Below, one piece after another: positions 7,947-19,600 of a stretch of DNA of 64,000 nt. Under the pieces are notes generated by a model. It worked only from the letters and a program-made list of their open reading frames with translations. It was not told the origin of the DNA and did no database searches. Each line of letters opens with the position of its first letter. Within the stretch, counting starts at the first letter, position 1. The position numbers and the translations under genes were made by a program. The DNA comes from VXYL01 sp965203685. GTDB taxonomy: Bacteria > Pseudomonadota > Gammaproteobacteria > Pseudomonadales > Azotimanducaceae. The stretch covers positions 5,022,001-5,086,000 of the forward strand of contig OZ241908.1 in the NCBI GenBank assembly GCA_965203685.1, read 5' to 3'.

Positions 7947-10292
7947 CTACCGCCGATCCGGGTCCGGCATCACGTAGCCGACGCCGCGCTCGTTGAAGAT
8001 CCAGACCGGTCGCGCGGCGTTCTCGCCGAGCTTGCGGCGGAGGTTCCTGACGAACACGCGCACAAGGTTCGCGCCGCCGCGCTCGCGCTCGCCCCACACG
8101 TGGCGGATCAGCGCCTCGTACGGCATCACGCGGCCGGCGTTGAGCGAGAGCGCCCGCAGCAGCGAATACTCGGTCGCAGTGAGGCCCACGACGCGGCCCG
8201 CCACCTCCACGCGACGGCTCGCGTAGTCGATGGCGAGCTCGCCGAGTTCGAACGGTGCTGGGCGCTCGCGCCGGCGCAGGGCCGCCCGCACTCGCGCGGC
8301 GAGTTCGGTGGACGAGAAGGGCTTGACGAGGTAGTCGGCAGCGCCCGCGTCGAGTGCGCGCGCGACGGTTTCGTCGCGGCCGTAGACGGAGACGAACACC
8401 ACCGGCAACCCGGCAAGCTCCGGGACTTGGCGCATGAGCTCGATGCCGTCGGTGCCGGGCAGCGCCAGGTCGAGCACGACGAGCGCTGGCTGCTCTTCGC
8501 GCAGCAGGCGCGGAAGTGCCTCCGGGTCGCCCGTGACCACCGCTTCGTAGCCTTCGGCGTCGAGCGCCTCGCGCGCCAGGCGCAGCGTCCGGGGGTCGTC
8601 GTCGAGCACGAGGATGCGGGGGGCTTCGCCCGGCGGGCGCTCCGGCGGGGGCTTGGTGGCCGCGTCGCCGCCGGGTTCGTACGCCGTCGGCACCGTGAAC
8701 ACGACTGTCGTGCCCCCGCCGCGGCTGGTCCTTTTCGCCCGGATACGCCCGCCGTGCGCCTCCACGAGCCCCTTGCAGATCGCGAGGCCCAGGCCGTGGC
8801 GCGGCGTAGCGCCCGCCGGTCCGCCCTCGCCCGGGACCGCGTGTTTCTCGAATAGCTGCACCCGCCGCTCAGGCGCCAGGCCCGGACCCTCGTCGGACAC
8901 CGAGAACGCGACGTGGGCGCCCTCCTGCTCCGCCGAGATCCGGATGGTCGACGACGCCGGCGCGTGCCACGCGGCGTTCGCGAGGAGGTTGGTGAGTACT
9001 TGCGCGATGCGCCGTCGGTCCGCCATCACCCGCGGCAGGTCCGGCGGCAGGTCGACGGCCACGGTGTGCCGCACGCCACCGCCCACGAACGTGCTCCGCG
9101 CGCGCTCCACCAGGTCGGCCACCGTCGACGGCTCCGGCGCCACCGACAACGTGCCCGACTCGATGCGCCCGGCGTCCAGCAGGTCGCCGACGAGGCCGCG
9201 CATGTGGTCGGCCTGCTCGGCGATCAGGCGGTGGAACTCGCGCGCCTCCGCAGGGTCGAGCGCCGTCTCCTCCTCCAGGAGCGTCGCCGCAGCGCCCTTG
9301 ACGGCGGCGAGCGGCCCGCGAAGCTCGTGGCTCACGAGGGCCAGGAACTCGGTGCGCAGCCGCTCGATCTCGTCGATCGGCGCGAGGTCTTGGAGGGTCA
9401 CCACCACCGAGCCGACGCCGCCGGCGTCCGCGGCGATCGGCGTCGCGTCGACCAGCGTCCTGACGCTGCGCCCGTCAGGTACCGAGAGCACCATCTCCTC
9501 GGCGCGTACCGTCTCGCCGCTGCCAAGCTGCTCGGCGACGGGGAACTCGGTCAACGACACCTCGCGCCCGTCGGCACGCCGGAACGAGATCACCTCCAGG
9601 AGTTGCTCGGGCGGGGAACCGGGGGTGCGCAGGCTCTCCACGATTCGCCGCGCCTCGCGGTTGAACGACACCGCCCGCCCCCGCTGTGCGTCGAACACCA
9701 CCACCCCGATCGGCGAGGTCTCGATCAGCGCCTCGAGGTCGGCACGGGCGCGCCGCTCGCTCTCGTGCGTGCGCGCGTTGGCGACCGCCGTCGCCGCCTG
9801 GGAGGCGAACAGTGCGAGCACCTCCTCGTCCTCGGCGGTGAACGCCTCGCCGTCGGCCTTGTCGGACAGCGAGAAGCTGCCGGCATCCATCTCCCCGTAC
9901 TGCATCGGCATACCGAGGAAGGTACGCGAGATCGTCCAGGGGGACTCGATGCCGAGCGCGGCCACGTAGGCCGGGAAGTCCGCCGCCCGCAGCGGTTCCC
10001 CCAAGGTGCGCAGATGCTCGTACAGGCGCGCGTTGCCGGGCCAAGCGAGTTGCTCGCTTTGCTCCTCCGGGGTGAGACCCGAGAAGAGGGGTTCCCGGGG
10101 CGCGCCGTCCTCGTCGAGGACCACGATGACGCCTTTGCGGGCGCCGGTCAGAGCGCGGGCGCTCTCCACCACCTCCCGGAGCACGGTGTCGAGATCGAGC
10201 GTGGCGTTGATGCGCCGGATGGCTGCGACGAGGGTGGAGACGCGCTCGCTCGGCGTCCCGTCCTGCGGCGTTGTTTCGTTGGTCTCGGTCAA
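7947..10292 (-). CDS. Single-chain two-component system: GAF-PAS histidine kinase fused to OmpR-type response regulator
   Basis: 781 residues with no membrane segment. Domains in order: GAF (about 20-180), PAS (185-310), HisKA with phospho-acceptor His322 in ALVSHELRGPL, HATPase (430-540; N-box NLLANAAWHAP, G1 DEGPGLAPE, G2 GLGLAICKGLVEAHGG), a proline-rich linker (about 541-558), a receiver with Asp564-566, phospho-acceptor Asp608 (VVLDLALPGTDG) and Lys657 (YLVKPF), then a winged-helix DNA-binding domain (690-778; LTATEYSLLRAL, RVFVRNLRRKLGE, ERGVGYVM). All key residues are intact, so it should sense, phosphorylate itself and bind DNA as one protein. The ATG follows AGGGAGGAG at 5 bases. It is divergent from the giant surface-protein gene, which makes that gene and itself the first candidates for control. 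Confidence 0.93.
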   Translation of the reverse strand: MTETNETTPQDGTPSERVSTLVAAIRRINATLDLDTVLREVVESARALTGARKGVIVVLDEDGAPREPLFSGLTPEEQSEQLAWPGNARLYEHLRTLGEPLRAADFPAYVAALGIESPWTISRTFLGMPMQYGEMDAGSFSLSDKADGEAFTAEDEEVLALFASQAATAVANARTHESERRARADLEALIETSPIGVVVFDAQRGRAVSFNREARRIVESLRTPGSPPEQLLEVISFRRADGREVSLTEFPVAEQLGSGETVRAEEMVLSVPDGRSVRTLVDATPIAADAGGVGSVVVTLQDLAPIDEIERLRTEFLALVSHELRGPLAAVKGAAATLLEEETALDPAEAREFHRLIAEQADHMRGLVGDLLDAGRIESGTLSVAPEPSTVADLVERARSTFVGGGVRHTVAVDLPPDLPRVMADRRRIAQVLTNLLANAAWHAPASSTIRISAEQEGAHVAFSVSDEGPGLAPERRVQLFEKHAVPGEGGPAGATPRHGLGLAICKGLVEAHGGRIRAKRTSRGGGTTVVFTVPTAYEPGGDAATKPPPERPPGEAPRILVLDDDPRTLRLAREALDAEGYEAVVTGDPEALPRLLREEQPALVVLDLALPGTDGIELMRQVPELAGLPVVFVSVYGRDETVARALDAGAADYLVKPFSSTELAARVRAALRRRERPAPFELGELAIDYASRRVEVAGRVVGLTATEYSLLRALSLNAGRVMPYEALIRHVWGERERGGANLVRVFVRNLRRKLGENAARPVWIFNERGVGYVMPDPDRR

Positions 10293-10663
10293 GGCTCCTC
10301 CCTTCCGTTTTCCCCCTTGGGGGTGTGGCGCGCTCGTGGGGCATCTTGGGCAAATTCACCGGAACGACACAAAAGAGGTCGCAGCCCTCACGACCATTTA
10401 ATACAGAATTGTTTAGGTTCGCAACCCCATGACATACGTACTTTTTCATAGGGACGCGGAGCTCGCGACGGCTCCGATTCCGGTGCCATTCACGGCTTCA
10501 GCGGACACGCCGAGGCGAGGGCCGCAGCTTGCGACTGTTTAACTGAAACAACATCAAAAAGTCGGACATTTGCACGACAATTTAATGATGTGATTGCTTA
10601 TCGTAAGCAAGCCTATGAGATTCCTGCATTTACAGAGACACCGCCGGCAAGGAGCCGGAGCTA
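10293..10663. promoter_or_regulatory. AT-rich divergent control region, no gene
   Basis: 371 bp between the fused regulator and the giant gene. Counted rows reach only 40-45% GC (10381-10440 and 10561-10620) against about 65-70% in flanking genes. It contains a perfect palindrome (10594-10610), several T/A runs and AATTTAATGATG-like stretches. I found no convincing -35/-10 pair. Short open frames here carry no recognisable protein and are rejected. Confidence 0.6.
10594..10610. promoter_or_regulatory. Perfect palindrome TTGCTTA-TCG-TAAGCAA, operator candidate
   Basis: Seven-base arms around a 3-base centre, in the most AT-rich part of the divergent region and 54 bases before the giant gene's TTG start. 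The form suits a dimeric DNA-binding protein; the divergently encoded OmpR-type output domain is the nearest candidate, although that family often prefers direct repeats. It could alternatively be a leader hairpin. Confidence 0.4.
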
Positions 10664-13600
10664 TTGCTGGACCTAGCGCGCGGCGTGTCGACGTTCGAAT
10701 TGGCTAGTCGGACCCACGGCTCCCTCGTCCCAGCCGCCCGTCGGGCGGCTGGAGGCCTGCTCTTCGCAATGCTCGGGCTCACCGTAATCCCGGACGCATG
10801 GGGACAGGCGTTCTCAACGGACGTCAACAACCTTCAGACGATGGCGGATGGCCGCAGCGTGATCCTCACCTGGGACCAACCAGGCCAACCTAACTACAAC
10901 AGGTTCTGGGTCGATTGGCACCGCGACGCCAATCCCGTCGGCGAGAACGGCAGTGAGTGGGTCGTACAAGAGACAACGGTCACGGTTGCCGGCTTGCGGG
11001 CCAACGAAAGCTACAGCTTCCGAGTCAGGGCCTGCTTCAATACCAGTACCGGGCCAAGCAACTCAGGCTGTATAGGCTCTGGCGCGTGGACGCAGTATCA
11101 AGCTCAAGTCACGGGCGTCGATCCTCCTAGCGCACCGGTACTGAGCTACACCGAGCCGACCGCCGGGAACTCCGATTCCCTGCAGTGGGACGCGCCTTCG
11201 GACGACGGCGGCGAGGCCGTGACGGACTACGAATACCGCCGCAGGCCCCACACCGATCCGGAGACGGCTTGGGAGGCCTGGACCTCGACCATGGCAACGT
11301 CGAGGTCCTTCTCCGTGACCAAGCCGAACGAGCATTCGGCCTACGAGTACCAGGTTCGGGCCATCAACTCCGGGGGCGACGGCGCCGAGTCCAACACGGT
11401 GGTCATCGCCGGGCGTCCTACCGGTCTCGGCACACTGATGTCGATGGCAGACGACAACATGGCGTCGGTCACGGTGACCTGGTCGGCACCGGCCAACGAT
11501 GGCGGCAAACCCATCACCCAGTACGTCGTGCAGTGGCGGCCGGACTCGGACAACGACTGGAACACCGACGGCCCGTCCGGCCAGAAGACGGTCGCCTCCG
11601 GCACAAGCGTAACGTTCACCGCTACCGATGGCCTCCACGGGGGCACGACGTACAACTTCCGCTACCGCGCCCACAACACGGACCGTCAAAGCTTCCACAC
11701 GCCGGTCGACGGCGAGGTCCAAGCGACGACACCCATCACGCCGCCCTCTGCCCCGGCCATCACGGGCGTGACGGTGCTGGCGAAGCTCGTCGGCGGGGGA
11801 CTGTCCGACCGGATCCGGCTGTGGTGGAACGGACCGGCCGGCAACGGTGGCCGAGCGCTCAGTTGCTACCAACTTGAGCACGACGACCACTCGGATTTCA
11901 GGACCGCGGACGTGTATTTCATGCCGGCCTCCACCACATCCCCCGCCGAGCGGGAGATCCAGGCATTCGCCGCCAACACCCGCTATTTCCGGCTGCGGGC
12001 GACGAACGACACGGGAGTCAACTGCGCCGTGGGGCAGCCGAGCGCTCAGAACGCCGACTACGGGCCTTGGTCGGCTACCCATACGCTGCCGGCACCGCCC
12101 GGCGCGCCGACCGAGCTCGATGCGGCAGCGGGATCATCTGGCGACCAGATCGCGCTGTCCTGGACCGCTCCGTCCGGCGGCGAAACGCCCACGGGCTACA
12201 AGTGGGAGCACGCCGAGGCGCCGGCCTCCCCCTCCTCGACCTGGACCTCCGGTGGCACGCTCGCCGGGACAGGCACCAGCGCGACGGTGACGCTTTCCGG
12301 CGTCGCGAACGCGCACACCGCCTTCCGCGTACGGGCGACGAACGCGGGTGGCGAAGGCCCGCCGTCCGCTTCCGACGACGTGGCCGGCCGTCCCGGCTCG
12401 ATCGCGAGCCTGACCTCGGAGGTCGACCAGCCGGAGAAGGTCTCGCTGTCCTGGACTGCCGGGGCGACGGGCGGCAAGGACATCACCTACCGCATCCAGC
12501 GGCGACCGACGAGCAGCCAGCAGGACAGCCACTGGCGCAACGACGCCACCACCGCGGCGACATCCTGGACGCGCCCGGACGTCAGCGAGCGATCCGCGAT
12601 CAGCTATCGCGTGAGGGCGGAGAACGACGACCGGGTCGGATCATGGACCGTGATCCACGTCAGCGGCCGGCCGGTCTTTCGCGGAGACCTAGCCGAGCAC
12701 CCGGTCGCCAAGCCCGTAATGGGTCTGGGCGACCGCATGATTCTCACCTGGAAGGTGCCCAAGAACACGCCGGAGGGCGGTGACAACGACACCTACGGCA
12801 ACCTGCGTCCAGAAGGGCCGGTCACATCGTTCCTGTACCAGTGGCGCGAGGTCGGCGCGGGTGCATGGAGCGGGGCCACGGAAGCGCGCGGTGGCCGCGC
12901 GGATCGCTCCCCTGTCACGGTAACCGTCGGGGGCTTAAGCGCGGGTACGACTTACGAGTTCCGGGTGCGCGCGGACACCGCCACCCGGCTCGGCAAGTTC
13001 TCGAACACCGCTACCGCCGCCACGGCGGCCACCGCGGCGATCACCGCCACGAACCCGAGGACGCTGACGGAAGCCAGGCTGCACGGCGCGACCCTCACCG
13101 TCGAACTCGACGGCACGGAATACCGGCCCGTGCCGGTGCCGACCAGCGCTTTCACCCTGAAGCCAGCGCTCCCCGGCCTACGCGTGTCGACCGTGCTGCG
13201 GCAGACCGATACGCGTGCCGTGCTGACGCTGGCTTTCAACGGCGACCTCACCGAGAACACCAACCTCTCGGTCCGCATCGGCGCGTCGGCTCACGTGGGT
13301 TCCGAGAACCTGACCGCAGGTCCCGTGGGGGTGACGGCGGCGGCCGACGGACCGGCGTGGACGCTGACGCTGTTGAGCCAGAACGCGCAGATCACACAGG
13401 TCGCCGAGACCAACGCTGACCAGACCTTCAACCTGCAGGCGCGGCTGACCCGGGGTAGTGGCACGGAGGACCTGCCCGCCAACACGACCCTGACCTACGG
13501 CGCGAGTAGCAGCGCCACCCGCCCGACCGACTTTGACGGCACGCTGCCGACGCTCGCGCGGCAGGCCGACGGCAACAGCGCCATCGGCAACATCGCCCTC

Positions 13601-16600
13601 GTCATCAAGGGCGACGAGCACGACGAGCCGGACGAGACGATCGTGTTCTCGGCCGCGGTCGGGGACCGGATGTTCACCACGACGCTCACCATCACCGACG
13701 ACGACCCGCCGATGGCCGCCGTCCCCGGGAAACCGGGCGTGAGCGTGACGCGCGTGCAGGGAGGGGGCACCTTATTCCTCAACATCACGGCACCCAACGA
13801 CGGTGGTGCAGCGATCACCGGCTACGAGTGCCAGGCGCGAGCCGTTTCCCAAACGGATTTCGGGGGGGTCCTCGGGACCGTGTGCAGGCAGGGCGGCGGC
13901 TCTTTCTCCCCCAACGTCTTCTCCGGCGACGAGGACTCGATCCTGCGGGTACGGGCGAGCAACTCGGTTGGCTCGGGCCCTTGGGCCTACACGCGCGTCT
14001 ACCGAAGCGGTTCCCGAGACACCACCGCTCCGAGCTTCACCGAAGGTGCCTCGACGACGCGCAGCGTGGCCGAAGACGCGCCCGTCGGCAGCAGTGTCGG
14101 CAACCCCGTGACCGCTACCGACCCCGAGGTCGGCAGCGCTGGCGACGAACTCACCTACAGCCTCTTGGGCGCCGATGCGGCGGTATTCGACATCGAAGGC
14201 GACAGCGGCCAGATCAGCACGCGGTTCGCCTTCGACCGCAGGGTGAAGATCGACTACGACGTCACGGTGCGCGTCGAGGACCTCTTCGGCAACAGCGCCA
14301 CGATTGCCGTCGCGATCATGGTCACGGCACCGACTACCGTCGGGCCGCTACCGCGGCTGCCCCCGCCCGCGCTCACGGTGACGCCCGGCGACGAGCGGCT
14401 CGACCTGAGCTGGCCTCCGGTTTCGGGCGCAACGGGCTACCGCATCCGGTATCGCTGCGGGAGCACGAGCGAGTACCAGGATCCACCCAATCAGCCCATT
14501 GATGATGGCGCAGCCAAGGCCTTCGAGATAACGGGCCTCACCAACGGCGACGAATGCGCTGTCGGCATCAGCGCGCGGGCCCACAACAACCCCGACTTCC
14601 GAGGCAGCGGCTGGGCCGCGGACGTGCTGGCCACGCCCGTGGCTCCACTGGGTGCGCCGTCCAACCTCGAGGCCGGGCTGTTCAGCGGCGAGATCTTCTT
14701 GCGCTGGCAGACCGTACCCGGCGCAGGCGGCTACGTAATCTTCTGGAAGGGGGACGGCGAAGCTTACTCCGCAGAGAACTCGCACCTGACCCCGTTGAGC
14801 ACGAGTTCGGTCGGAACCGCCTCCTGGACTCCGGGCAGTAGCAACGTGACCTTGGACGTGAACCTCGGCTGGACCTTCAAGGTGCGGGCCGTTCGCGACG
14901 CTGCCCAGGCCAACACGGACCCCGCGCGGACGCCCCAGGACTCCCCGGACGAGACCCACGCCGCCCGCACCCCGGGGGTGACTGTCAGCGTGACCGAACT
15001 CGAAGTCAACGAGGGCACGGGCGAGGGCTCCACCAAGACGTACACCATCACGCTCGGCAGCCAGCCGTCGGCGAACGTGACGGTGACGGTGACGGACGTC
15101 TTCGTGAATTCGGACGGCATTACGTTCCGAGGCGACACGGGCATCGTCACCTTGTCTCCCAAGACCGTCACTTTCACGCCGATTGACTGGCACAAGAGCA
15201 AGGACGTGGCGGTTACTGCCACGAAGCATGACCCGAACGGCGTCCACGAGACGCTGACGCTCGAGCACACCGCCACCAGCACCGACACCGACTACAACAG
15301 TGCCGACGGCCTTGCCATACCGAGCGTCGCCGTCCGGGTGAGAGACGACGATGTCGAGTTGGGCAACAACCGGCCAGAGTTCACGGAAGGCGACAGCGAT
15401 CCGGACACGGACGACGCCACGACGCGCGAGTTCCCCGAGAACACCGCGGGCGGGGTAGCCGTCGGCGATCCCGTGTCGGCCACGGACGAGGACGGCGACA
15501 GCATCACCTACAGCCTGGAGGGAACGGACGCCGATTCCTTCGACATCGATAGCGGCACCGGGCAGATCGAGACGAAAGCCGTCACCTACGACTACGAGAC
15601 CCAGTCGAGCTACTCGGTTCGCGTCCGCGCGACGGACGAACACCTAGCCGAAGAGACCATCACGGTGACGATCGACCTCATCGACACCCCGGCGCCCGAT
15701 CCACCGGACGCGCCCACGGTGAGCCGGGACGCCGAGAATCCCGACAGCGCGCTGACGGTGACTTGGACGGAGCCCGCAAACACGGGGCCGGCGATCACGG
15801 ACTACGACGTGCAGTACCGGGAGGGGACCTCGGGGGATTTCATCGACTGGCCATTTACCGGCACGGACAAAACGACGACGATCACCGGCCTGAGCCCGGA
15901 CCGAACTCACCAAGTGCAGGTGCGGGCGACGAGCGCCGAGGGCTCGAGCGATTGGTCCGCGTCCGGCGAGGAGCGGACCGCGTCGAACGATGCCGACCTC
16001 GTGGGGCTCGCGCTCTCGCGGGGCACGCTGACGTTCGACGCCGACACTACCGCCTACACGGTAGACGTGGCCGCGGATGTCGCATCGCTCACGGTCACGC
16101 CGACGGTGGCGGATACAAGATCCTCCGTGGCCGTGAACGGGGCCACGGTGACCAGCGGCGCGGAGAGCGATCCGATCGCCCTGTCGGTGGGCGACAATGA
16201 GATCGAGGTGGTGGTCACCGCCGAGGCCGGCAACACGAAGACCACGACGATCACGGTTCGGCGCACTGCCCCGATCGTCTCGGTCGCCGACGCGGCTGCG
16301 GCGGAGGGCGCTGGCACCCTCACCTTCACGGTCACGGTCGCCACCGCCATGTCGGCCAACGTGACCTTCGACTATGCAGCGTCAATCGAGCCCGGCAACA
16401 GCGCGGACCTCGCCGCCGACCTGACCGGGACACTTACCGGCAGCGGCGTCATCACGGCCGGCCAGACCACCACCACCATCGCGATCGGGATCGTGCAGGA
16501 CGCCATCACCGAACCCGCCGAGACCTTCACCCTGACCCTGACCAACCTGAGCGCCAATGCGCAGTTCGCCGAGGACGGGGACACCGCGACCGGCACCATC

Positions 16601-19600
16601 GCCGACGACGACGCGTTGGCGGTAACGATCGACGAGTCCTCGATCGCCGGTGACGGTGTGGTGAACATCGCGGAGAAGGCGGCGGGGTTCGCGATCACGG
16701 GCACGGTGACCGCCGGCGCGGCAGTGAGCGTGACCCTGGGCGGCGGCGAGGAACACGGCGCGACGGTGACGGATGGGAACTGGAGCCTCAACGTGCCGGG
16801 GGACGACGCGCAGGTCATCGAGACCAGCGTGTCCGTGTCGGTGACCGCGACGAAAGCTACCTACACCGATGGCACGGCAAGTGGTTCGTTCACGGTGGAT
16901 CTCACGGCTCCGACGGCGACCTACCAGCCCCCTGCGTCGCTGACCGTGGACGTGCTGATCGCGGACATCGCACCGGGCAGCCCGTCTGCCGACATCGACA
17001 CCTACACGCTGCAGGCGGGCACACTGCCCGCGGGCCTGACGTTCGCCGCGGCGTCCGGCACGATCAGCGGCACGCCGACGACCGCCGACGCCTCCACGAG
17101 CGAGGTGACGATCCGCCTCACCGACAACGCGGGCAACACGGCGGACGTACCGCTGACGCTGCCGGCGGTGGCGGCGGCGATGGCTCCCGGGGTACCGGGG
17201 AACCTAGACCTGGTGGGCGGCGAGCGGCACGGCCTGGGCGACACGAAGGCCCGGCTGACCTGGAGCACGCCGTCGAGCGAGGGCCCGCCGATCCTCAGAT
17301 ACGAGCTTGAGCGGCGAGTCACGCTGGTGGCTGGCGGCCAACTCCAACACGGCTTGTGGATCGCCGGCAACCCTGCGGAGATCGCATCCGACGCGACGAC
17401 CGCAGACGTGGCGCTCTCCACGACCGTGGAGCGGATCAACACGCTGCGGCTGCGCGCAGTGAACCGGGTCGGCAAGGGCCCGTGGGCGACGACCGCGCAG
17501 CTTCCCGCGAGACCCCGGCAACCCGGGGGACTGACCGTAACCCTGATCACCTCGACGACGGCGACGCTGTCCTGGAACGCCCCCGTCATTTACGGCCATT
17601 TCGGCACGATTACCGGGTATCGCTATGAGTGGCGGCGGGTCGGCGCGACCGCCTGGCACAGCGGGAACGCGGGCACGGACCGCACCGCCCGGGTGACCGG
17701 CCTCCAGCCGGCGATCGCGTATGAGTTCCGGGTGCGTGGCGACACCGCGCGGCGCGACGGTCGTTTCAGCGACCCGGTGCCCAAGACCACACTCGGGGCG
17801 AACGAGGTCCGCGTAACGGAGATGACCCTCGATCCCACGGAGATCACGGAAGGCGCGTCAGACATTCTGGTGACGCTGACCTTCGACAAGCAGCCGCCAG
17901 CCGGAACGCACGCGGGCCTCATCAGCGACCGGGTCGGGTTGCCCCCGCTGAGCGGGGTTGGTTTCCAGCGCGCCTATCAGGCCCTGAACGCGCTCAGCCA
18001 GTCGGGTGCGACGTTCGAGCTCTCCGAGAACGCGTGCGGCGGCGCCTCGTTCTGGTCGAAAAACCAGTGCCGCCGGACGTTCCGGATTACTGTGACCGAG
18101 GACACCCGCGTCATCCCGCCCGACCAAGTGAACCTGACATCCCAGGTCACGAGCGGCGGTTCGTTCGCGGGCAATCCGTTGCGCCGGGCGTTGACCATCG
18201 TCGAGAACGACCGGGGCGCCGGTGCGCCGCTGAACCTGGTGGCAACTCAGGATCCGACAGACGCCGATGCGGTGGTGCTGACTTGGGACGCGGGCGACCC
18301 CGGGTTGGCGAACGGACAACCTGCGACGATTGACCATTACCAGATTCGCACGCACACGGGCCCAAATCTGGAGGCCGTGAACTGGGTGCACGATACGCCC
18401 GACGCACGCAGGAGCTTGACGCTGTCCGGCCTGCTCGGCGGGTTAACCCACTACTTCCAAGTTCGGGCCTATACCCAGGTGGAGGTCGTCGAAAATCAGG
18501 AATCCGAGGTGGCGTCCGTGTTTCTGAAGGTAAACGGGGCGCTGTCCGCCACGGCCGGCGCCGAAGGCGGCGACAACGTGACCTTCACGGTGACGCTGAA
18601 CAACCGGTTGGCGCAGGCCTACGAGGGAAGCTGGGCGGTCGTCGCTGGCGGCACTGCCTCGGACGCCGACCTCGATGCGCTGCCTTCGGATCGGTCCGTG
18701 ACGATCAGGGCGGAGGACGAAGACCCAGCGTCGTTCACGATCGGCATCGCCCAGGACAACCGCGCGGAAGGCGAGGAATGCATCCGGGTCGGCTTCACGA
18801 AGACCTCGCCGGCGGACGCCGTCGCCACCCTGGACCCGGGCACGGTGGATGGTTGCATTGCCGACGATGACGTGGCGGCCCGTGCGCCGACGGCCCTGAT
18901 GGCTGAGTCTACGGCCACCGAGGGCGAAGTGCGATTGCGCTGGACCGCACCCGACCCGGGCGAGTTGAACGGCGCGGACGCCACGATCAACGGCTACCAG
19001 GTCAGGAGCGCCACGACAGAAGATGATCTCTCCTTCGCGGCGTGGACCGACACCAACAGCGACGCCGCGTCCTTCACGGCGGCGGACTTGTCCCCGGGGC
19101 AGACGTACTGGTTCCAGGTGCGGGCCCTCACCGGCGTGATCGCTGCGACCGGCAGCGATCCCGCGGGTGCGGAGTCGGCAGCCGCGAGCTTCATGGTCAA
19201 CAACCTCGGCACGGACGAGGAGGACATCACCCGCGCCACCGAAGGCACCTACATGGTGACCGCCGATGAACTAGGCAAGAAGCTCAAGGTGCGGGCGAGC
19301 TTCACCGACGACGACGGCAACGACGAGCGCCGCACCAGCGCTGCCACCTCGACGGTGAGCGCCGTTGGCACGGTGTCGGTGACCGTTGCCGACTCCGCCA
19401 TCGCCGGCGATGGCGTCGTGAACATCGCCGAGAAGGCGGCGGGCTTCACGATCACGGGCACGGTGACCGGCGGTGCGGACGTGTCGGTGAACCTGGGCGC
19501 CGGGGCAGCGATCAGCGCGACGGTCGCGGCGGACGGCGACTGGACCGCGTCGGTGCCGGGCGATCACGCGGCGGTCACCGGGGCCAGCGTGTCGTTCGAG

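Noticed and set aside
7224..8855. Plus-strand open frame of 543 codons across the CoA-transferase and kinase genes
   Set aside because: It crosses two well-supported minus-strand genes and shows no protein-like motifs or ribosome site.
10630..10830. Small minus-strand frame over the giant gene's start
   Set aside because: No ribosome site or motif; it is antisense to the signal peptide region.
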